64,000 nucleotides of DNA, taken from assembly GCF_000565285.1 (NCBI RefSeq), contig NZ_APVL01000007.1, positions 124,001-188,000 on the forward strand, in the 5' to 3' direction. This stretch comes from Cytobacillus firmus DS1. Lineage in GTDB: Bacteria; Bacillota; Bacilli; Bacillales; Cytobacillaceae. The translations under genes were made by a program, and so were the position numbers. The stretch's first letter is position 1, and each line of letters starts with the position of its first letter. The notes beneath the pieces were generated by a model, which was given only the letters and a program-made list of their open reading frames with translations, was not told the DNA's origin and searched no databases. Below, piece by piece: positions 59,020 through 64,000 of the stretch.

Positions 59020-59770
59020 GCTGCACACCGCCCAATACGCCTTGTGTTTTCATAATATCCTTGAAAAAAGCCTGTCTTGATTGATCACCCTTATTCAGCT
59101 GAGTATAAATCTGGCCATCCTTGATGAAAATAACCCGGCTGCAGAAGCTTGCCGCCACAGGATCATGGGTGACCATGATAATCGTTGCTTTCCTTTTCTG
59201 ATTTAAATCACTTAACTTATTCAGTAAGTCTGATGCTGATTTCGAATCCAGCGCACCTGTCGGCTCATCCGCGAAAATGATGCTTGGTTCATGAATGAAA
59301 GCACGAGCTGCGGAAGTCCGCTGCTTTTGCCCGCCGGAAATTTCATTAGGGTATTTATCCTTTAACTCGAAAATTCCGAGCTCACTCGCAACCGCTGCAA
59401 ACTTTTCATCTGCTTCTTTTTTTGGTGTTTTGCTGACGGAAAGGGGGAGAAGGATATTTTCCTTCACTGTCAATGTATCCAGGAGATTATATTCCTGAAA
59501 AATAAATCCGAGATGCTTCTTGCGGAACTGGGCGAGCTGCTTTTCCTTCAGTCTCGTCATTTCCTTTTCTTCAATCTTGATTTCTCCGCCGCTAACACTG
59601 TCAATAGACGAGAGTACATTGAGGAGCGTGGTCTTTCCTGAACCGGAAGAGCCCATAATGCTTACAAATTCACCCGTTTCAATTTTCAAATCAATTCCTT
59701 TTAATACTTCCTGCCTATTAAATTTATTGCCGTAGCTTTTATGAATTTTTTTGGCTTCAAGTACAAACAT
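59009..59770 (-). CDS. BceA-type ABC transporter ATP-binding protein
   Basis: 253 residues, ATG after AAAGGATGGTTACCC. Walker A GSSGSGKT (40-47), Q-loop [13 protein letters not shown], signature ISGGQKQR, Walker B IIFADEP and switch THDP. This is the MacB/LolD-like class found in Bce-type detoxification modules. The ORF ends inside the permease start. Between it and the kinase gene lie a TATAAT (59804-59799, minus) and an upstream TTACA/TGTAC-rich stretch that may be the response-regulator site. Confidence 0.9.
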   Translation of the reverse strand: MFVLEAKKIHKSYGNKFNRQEVLKGIDLKIETGEFVSIMGSSGSGKTTLLNVLSSIDSVSGGEIKIEEKEMTRLKEKQLAQFRKKHLGFIFQEYNLLDTLTVKENILLPLSVSKTPKKEADEKFAAVASELGIFELKDKYPNEISGGQKQRTSAARAFIHEPSIIFADEPTGALDSKSASDLLNKLSDLNQKRKATIIMVTHDPVAASFCSRVIFIKDGQIYTQLNKGDQSRQAFFKDIMKTQGVLGGVQHEH

Positions 59771-59798
59771 GGGTAACCATCCTTTCTTTTATAGCCTT

Positions 59799-59877
59799 AT
59801 TATAAAAGGGTACGTCTATGTAATTCCTTCGATTGTACGAACAAACAGCAAAAGCATGTGACATTTTTGTCACATGC
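59799..59877 (-). promoter_or_regulatory. Regulated promoter of the bceAB-like genes and terminator of the kinase gene
   Basis: A perfect GCATGTGAC/GTCACATGC hairpin (59854-59877) overlaps the kinase stop and, on the minus strand, is followed by TTTTG. Downstream on that strand come GTACAATCG and ATTACATAGACGTAC, then TATAAT (59804-59799) without a good -35. That is the layout of a BceR-activated promoter, inferred only from context. Confidence 0.5.
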
Positions 59878-60874
59878 CTGTTATGCTGACGAAATCATTC
59901 CGGGTAGGGAAGATAAGTGTCATGATGGTGCCTTTGCCTAAAACAGACTCCACATGGATGTTTATTTTCAGCTGGTCTGCGGCTTTTTTGGCTAAATATA
60001 ACCCCATGCCTGTTGCTGCGTTTTCATGGTGATTTGCAGTGGATGTGAACCCCTTCTCAAAGATTCGCGGCAAATCTCTCTGATCAATGCCTCTGCCAAA
60101 ATCCTGAATCCTCAAGGATATTTTACCGTCATGCTGGGAACTCGAAATCGAAATGTCTGATTTTTCACTATACTTTACAGCGTTGGTTAAAAGCTGGCGA
60201 ATGATAAAACTGAGCCATTTCGCGTCGCTCAGAGCTTCTGTTTCTTCCAATTCCATTTCAAAGCCAATGCCTTTTTGCATGCACCAGGACTGCAGAGATT
60301 TGATTTCACTGAATAGAATGTCTTCGAGATGAATCATCTCAATATACAAGTCATTTTCCATAGAAGGAATCCGCTTTTGATGCAGCTGCTGATCAAGAAG
60401 AAGGTGGATGCGAAGCCATTCATACGTCAGGGACGATTTAAGATCCTGATCCCCAATCCGGTCAATCATGAGATGCATGGCAGTCAAGGGTGTTTTTACT
60501 TCATGAATCCAGGACAGCAGTTCATCTTTTTCCTGCTCGAGAAGTGTCCAGTTCCGGGTAAACTCCTGTTTAAACCGTTCGGTTTGGCTGACCAGGCCCG
60601 ACTCCACTATTTTTTCAAACGGGCTTTCAGACTCCGGTATGCTAGACAGATCTAAATTATCTTCCCGTTCGGCTACTTCTCTGTAAAATCGTGTTTCCTT
60701 TTGATAACGGAGAAAGATGAACCCAGTGAAAATGATGGCAGATAAAAAGGTGTAATATAGGAAGGGCTTTAGGGATATGGCCGAGTCCATATATACTACA
60801 AAGGCAGCAAGCAGCTGAAGGAAACCGAAAAGCAGTATCCAGCTTACCCTTTCCCTGATATATTTCCTAAACAT
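59870..60874 (-). CDS. BceS-type intramembrane-sensing histidine kinase
   Basis: 334 residues; ATG at 60874 (MFRKYIRERVSWILL) after GAGGATGCCCCGC, so the longer frame to 61051, antisense-rich and lacking a site, is rejected. Two N-terminal helices with a very short extracytoplasmic loop (about 11-30 and 37-57), DHp box LLSWIHEVKTPLTAM with phospho-His124, N box IIRQLLTNAVKYS, G boxes DFGRGID and GMGLYLAKK. The lack of a sensory domain matches kinases that sense through their BceAB transporter. Overlaps the regulator gene by 8 bases. Confidence 0.88.
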   Translation of the reverse strand: MFRKYIRERVSWILLFGFLQLLAAFVVYMDSAISLKPFLYYTFLSAIIFTGFIFLRYQKETRFYREVAEREDNLDLSSIPESESPFEKIVESGLVSQTERFKQEFTRNWTLLEQEKDELLSWIHEVKTPLTAMHLMIDRIGDQDLKSSLTYEWLRIHLLLDQQLHQKRIPSMENDLYIEMIHLEDILFSEIKSLQSWCMQKGIGFEMELEETEALSDAKWLSFIIRQLLTNAVKYSEKSDISISSSQHDGKISLRIQDFGRGIDQRDLPRIFEKGFTSTANHHENAATGMGLYLAKKAADQLKINIHVESVLGKGTIMTLIFPTRNDFVSITGM

Positions 60875-61562
60875 GCGGGGCATCCTCTTCAATTGCCATG
60901 TATCCCTGGCCGACCTTTGTTTCGATCCCGGCGCCAAGCCCGATTTCATCAAGCTTCTTCCTGAGTCTATTAATATTGACCGTAAGAGTATTGTCACTAA
61001 TGAATCGTTTGTCATCCCATAGGCTGTTAATGATATCATCCCTGCTGACAATTTGATTTTTTCTTTCTATCAAAAGCTTTAATATGTAAATTTCATTTTT
61101 GGTTAATTCTATGCAGCCGCTCTCATTTGTAACGGTATTCTTCTCAAAATCAATCGCTGCACCGCACCAGGTCCTGAGGTTATTCTGAACGGCACTATAG
61201 TTATAGACACGTCTGAGTATTGCCTGTATTTTGGCAATCAGGACTTCGAAGTGGAAGGGCTTTTGGACAAAATCATCAGCGCCAAGCTGCATGGACATGA
61301 CCATATCGGTTGGGTGATCCCGGGATGACAGGAAAATAATCGGCACATTCGAATGTGATCGAATCATCCGGCACCAATGAAACCCGTCGAACTTCGGAAG
61401 CTGGATATCGATAATGACCAAATCAGGCTGGATGCCGGCAAACTCCTTCATGACTCCACTGAAGTCCTGAACTCCATGGACTTCGTAAGACCACTGGGAG
61501 AGACGGTCTTTGATTTCAGTAAAAAGGGAGGCATCATCCTCAATTAAAAGCACTTTAAACAA
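60867..61562 (-). CDS. BceR-type OmpR-family response regulator
   Basis: 231 residues. Receiver domain with acidic pair Asp9/Asp10, phospho-acceptor Asp52 (IIDIQLPKFDGF) and Lys in FVQKPF; C-terminal winged helix (LTKNEIYILKLLIERKNQIVSRDDIINSLWDDKRFISDNTLTVNINRLRKKL). First gene of the regulator-kinase-ATPase-permease set, the classical order of peptide-antibiotic modules such as bceRSAB, yxdJKLM and yvcPQRS. Confidence 0.9.
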   Translation of the reverse strand: MFKVLLIEDDASLFTEIKDRLSQWSYEVHGVQDFSGVMKEFAGIQPDLVIIDIQLPKFDGFHWCRMIRSHSNVPIIFLSSRDHPTDMVMSMQLGADDFVQKPFHFEVLIAKIQAILRRVYNYSAVQNNLRTWCGAAIDFEKNTVTNESGCIELTKNEIYILKLLIERKNQIVSRDDIINSLWDDKRFISDNTLTVNINRLRKKLDEIGLGAGIETKVGQGYMAIEEDAPHV

Positions 61563-61673
61563 TCAGCTCACCACACTTTTGCATATTCCTTCCATTATTG
61601 TATAGGAAAAGCTCAAGGTGTGCCAGATTGTTTCCGGTCTATGGTAAAATAGGGTAAAAAGCAGGTATTGTAC

Positions 61674-62381
61674 ATGGAAATTTTTCTCTTTATTCTTATT
61701 ATTTTAATTGCATCCATACTGCAGACAAGTACGGGATTTGGTTTCTCGATCCTGGCCACACCGTTCTTGCTGCTTCTATTTGAACCTAGGGAAGCCATTC
61801 AAATTAATTTGATTTTATCTTTAATCATTTCTGCTGCTTTATTTTCAAAAATCAAGAAGGATACAGACTTTGGAGTTCTGAAAAGGTTCGCAATTGGCAG
61901 TGCAATAGGGCTGCCTGCCGGTATTGCCATTTTTTTATTTTTGGACATTTCCCGGCTGAAGTTAGCGGTCAGTTTCATTATTTTGATTTTAACGCTCCTT
62001 TTGATGGCGAATGTCCGTGTGAAAGAAACAAGCCGCAGGGATTATTCAGTGGGCGGGTTATCAGGAATAATGACAACCAGCATTGGCATGCCCGGCCCGC
62101 CGCTTTTGTTGTATTTTTCAGGAACGGATACCAAAAAAGAGCGGCTTAGGGGAACCACTTTAGCTTTTTACTTGTTTATCTACTCGGCCAGTCTGGTATT
62201 TCAGATCATCTTTGCAGGGACCAATAAGACGATTTGGCTTTCAAGTTTGTATGCTTTGCCGCTGGTGCTGCTGGGTCTATACTTGGGACAAATTTTATTT
62301 ATTAAAATCAATCAGCGCTTTTTCAAGGTTTTTACATATATTATTTTAATTTTCACAGGGATTTACCTGCTGATTGAATGA
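61674..62381 (+). CDS. TSUP (TauE/SafE)-family membrane transporter
   Basis: 235 residues; ATG at 61674 preferred, the TTG at 61668 has no better site. Eight or so hydrophobic segments; LQTSTGFGFSILATPFLLLLFEPREAIQINLILSLI and the GGLSGIMTTSIGMPGPPLLLYF second-half repeat are the conserved TSUP motifs. Members export or import sulfite, sulfoacetate or related anions; the specific cargo is unknown. Monocistronic or with the next membrane-protein gene, 32 bases on. Confidence 0.82.
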   Translation: MEIFLFILIILIASILQTSTGFGFSILATPFLLLLFEPREAIQINLILSLIISAALFSKIKKDTDFGVLKRFAIGSAIGLPAGIAIFLFLDISRLKLAVSFIILILTLLLMANVRVKETSRRDYSVGGLSGIMTTSIGMPGPPLLLYFSGTDTKKERLRGTTLAFYLFIYSASLVFQIIFAGTNKTIWLSSLYALPLVLLGLYLGQILFIKINQRFFKVFTYIILIFTGIYLLIE

Positions 62382-62413
62382 CTGAAAAACTTCACTAGAA
62401 AATCACGAAATGG

Positions 62414-62881
62414 GTGTCCGTCTTGAGAAAAAAACAGATCTATTGGAGCTTAAGCTTCCTGTTTTCATTCTTTGGATTTTACCTGATAGAGCATCTTTTT
62501 ACGGTAAAGCCGCATGTAGTTTCAGGCAATGGAAATTTAGGCATCCTCGTAATTTTTCTTTTTACTCCTGTCTTTATTTCCAGCTGGATCTATACTTTTA
62601 AGCTGGCAAAAGTAAAGATGGTGAAAGAGGGTAAAACCACAATCGGAATTCTGCTTTTTGCACTTGCCGGATGTGTTTTGCTGCTGATTCTAATTAATGA
62701 TTACACCAGTGAGCTGATCACTGCTCTTGGAGGAACACCTGATAACCCGGAATCAAAAATTTACCGTTTTGGCTGGTTCAATCAATACACAAATAGTCTA
62801 TTCTTTAATGTTTATACCTTTTTCTTATCCCATGTATTAATAGTGATTTCAGGCAGCATTTCAGTTTTGAGGAAAATATAG
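62414..62881 (+). CDS. Small polytopic membrane protein, unknown function
   Basis: 155 residues from a GTG; TTG at 62423 is an alternative start and neither has a strong ribosome binding site. Four hydrophobic segments (about 11-27, 42-62, 76-93, 128-150), with a polar extracytoplasmic stretch ELITALGGTPDNPESKIYRFGWFNQYTNS before the last. No family recognised. Followed by a bidirectional terminator. Confidence 0.6.
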   Translation: MSVLRKKQIYWSLSFLFSFFGFYLIEHLFTVKPHVVSGNGNLGILVIFLFTPVFISSWIYTFKLAKVKMVKEGKTTIGILLFALAGCVLLLILINDYTSELITALGGTPDNPESKIYRFGWFNQYTNSLFFNVYTFFLSHVLIVISGSISVLRKI

Positions 62882-62888
62882 CTACAAA

Positions 62889-62920
62889 CAAAATCCCGCC
62901 GCAGAGAATTTGGCGGGATT
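62889..62920. terminator. Bidirectional terminator
   Basis: AAATCCCGCC/GGCGGGATTT stem with A and T runs on either side, between convergent genes. Confidence 0.88.
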
Positions 62921-62926
62921 TTTACA

Positions 62927-64000
62927 TTAAGCTGTTTCTTTCAGGAAACGTTTTTGCATTGTTTCTTTCTTCCCATGCAGGAAATAATATAAAATCGCTG
63001 CCAATAATACAAACATGGCCATCATTCCATATAGTCTGCCATAGCCTGTAATCGGAATAATGAATCCCAGCAAATAGGGGCCAAATCCCAAGCCTGCATC
63101 AAGAAAGATAAAGAACGTTGACGTCGCCAATCCCATCCGATGAGCGGGTGTCAGCTTGACGGCCACTGCCTGGGTGCAGGACTGCATGTTCCCAAAGCCC
63201 AGCCCAATTAGCGCACCTGCCAAAAGCAGCGTGAAACTGCTGTTTGCTGTGCTAAGGACAAACATGCCTGCTGCAAATAAGATAAAAGCGGGGTACATTA
63301 CATAATTTGCTCCTTTAAGATCCATCAGCCGTCCGGTAAATGGACGTGAAACCAGGACAGCTGCCGAGTAGATGAGAAAGAAAAAGCTCGCAGCCTTCAC
63401 TAAATCGACTTCTATCGCATAAAAGTTGATAAAAGAGAGGACCCCGGAATAACCGAATGCGATTGCCAGTGTGATGAATGCAATCGGGACTGCTTTTGGC
63501 TCGATAAAGCTGGAAATTTGGAAGCCCTGCTTTTTCACACCAGAGGTTTCTATTGCAGGAACATATAAAAAGAAGGATGTAATCAGGGCAATGATGCCGA
63601 TGGCCAGACAGAAGGCAAAAATCAGTTGGAAAGAAACCTTTTGCATCATCAATAAGCCAATAAATGGCCCAACAGCTGTCGCCAGCGTTGTGCTCATGCT
63701 GAAGTAGCCAATTCCTTCTCCCTTGCGTGCCGCAGGAATAATTTGTGCCGCGATGGTTCCAGTTGCTGTGCTTGCCACTCCTAAAGCAATGCCGTGTATA
63801 AACCTGGTAATCAGCAGGAAAGCAATTCCAATGTTCACGAAATACAAAAGGGTCGTCAGCGTAAAAAAGATCAAACCGATAAAAAGTGTTTTCTTGCGTC
63901 CGATATTATTAATGGCCCGCCCGATATAAAGCCTGCCAATGAGCGTTCCAATAATAAAGATGCCCGTAACAAGCCCGGCCTGGCTGGTTGTGGCACTATA
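62927..64000 (-). CDS. MFS transporter, DHA-type, 5' end outside the window
   Basis: The minus-strand frame stays open to the window edge; 357 residues are visible and the start lies to the right. A motif A-like GRLYIGRAINNIGRKKTLFIG follows the second helix, RFIHGIALGVASTATGTIAAQIIPAARKGEGIGYFSMSTTLATAVGPFIG is the motif B/C region of drug-efflux MFS proteins (compare YfkF-like), and about ten further helices run to a KKETMQKRFLKETA tail. Probably a drug or metabolite exporter; the substrate is unknown. The shorter frame starting at 63874 (TTG) is only an internal part. Confidence 0.82.
   Translation of the reverse strand, partial: YSATTSQAGLVTGIFIIGTLIGRLYIGRAINNIGRKKTLFIGLIFFTLTTLLYFVNIGIAFLLITRFIHGIALGVASTATGTIAAQIIPAARKGEGIGYFSMSTTLATAVGPFIGLLMMQKVSFQLIFAFCLAIGIIALITSFFLYVPAIETSGVKKQGFQISSFIEPKAVPIAFITLAIAFGYSGVLSFINFYAIEVDLVKAASFFFLIYSAAVLVSRPFTGRLMDLKGANYVMYPAFILFAAGMFVLSTANSSFTLLLAGALIGLGFGNMQSCTQAVAVKLTPAHRMGLATSTFFIFLDAGLGFGPYLLGFIIPITGYGRLYGMMAMFVLLAAILYYFLHGKKETMQKRFLKETA

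Noticed and set aside
60875..61051. N-terminal extension of the histidine kinase to 61051
   Set aside because: It overlaps the response-regulator gene by 185 bases with no RBS and no hydrophobic or conserved content.

Overview
The window looks like chromosome of a spore-forming, low-GC Bacillaceae bacterium (Bacillus/Cytobacillus type). The evidence is strong AGGAGG-type ribosome binding sites, GTG and TTG starts, two Spo0E-like phosphatases, CotF-family spore-coat genes, a proline T-box in front of proBA, a BceRSAB-type peptide-sensing module, and several gene orders known from B. subtilis (yhfU-yhfT-yhfS, nagP/nagB, yra coat genes with adhB). I see no rRNA, tRNA, CRISPR array, integrase or insertion sequence. 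LAYOUT. 1-3.7 kb: end of a LysM-amidase gene, small metabolic genes, and two tandem genes for Gly/Asn/Gln-rich repetitive proteins. 3.8-7.0 kb (minus strand): bioY, acyl-CoA ligase and thiolase behind a promoter overlapped by a likely BirA operator. 7.2-20.9 kb: a large catabolic island, all on the plus strand: alpha/beta hydrolase, IclR regulator, ACS-type MFS permease, cupin, extradiol dioxygenase, SDR, ThDP enzyme, aldehyde dehydrogenase, aspartate-dehydrogenase-like protein, Rieske oxygenase alpha and beta subunits, a second SDR and a duplicated VOC protein. Three promoters in it carry copies of one 16-bp palindrome, probably the IclR operator; at two of them the copies sit at about -80 and +22. 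20.9-28.1 kb: small membrane proteins, esterase, UbiB-like kinase, bile-acid-type symporter, YabR and an RNase J paralogue. 28.4-36.7 kb: a six-gene, Fur-boxed operon in the rhbABCDEF order, predicted to make schizokinen or a close relative. 36.8-39.9 kb: T-box(Pro)-proBA followed by a frameshifted histidine-kinase remnant. 40-43.4 kb: a membrane protein, a 30-residue holin-like toxin, a lipoprotein redoxin with an in-frame TGA at its catalytic cysteine, a Spo0E-like gene and glpQ. 43.5-47.7 kb: an OFA-type transporter and an FdhF/YdeP-type molybdoenzyme, each preceded by a similar attenuator-like leader. 47.8-53.2 kb: a LysM-SPOR protein, a decayed adhB/CotF locus, a candidate stand-alone ncRNA, and housekeeping genes. 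53.4-56.8 kb: GlcNAc PTS and nagB divergent from two mirror-image operators, plus an SIS protein and a Spo0E-like gene. 57-61.6 kb: BceRSAB-like module. 61.7-64 kb: TSUP and MFS transporters, the last cut by the window edge. The observations I rate highest are the candidate selenocysteine redoxin with a SECIS-like hairpin (41454-41966), the paired leaders before the OFA and FdhF/YdeP genes, the dual-operator promoter architecture of the aromatic island, and a ladder of GCAAATA words spaced at about 20.5 bp (56787-56998).
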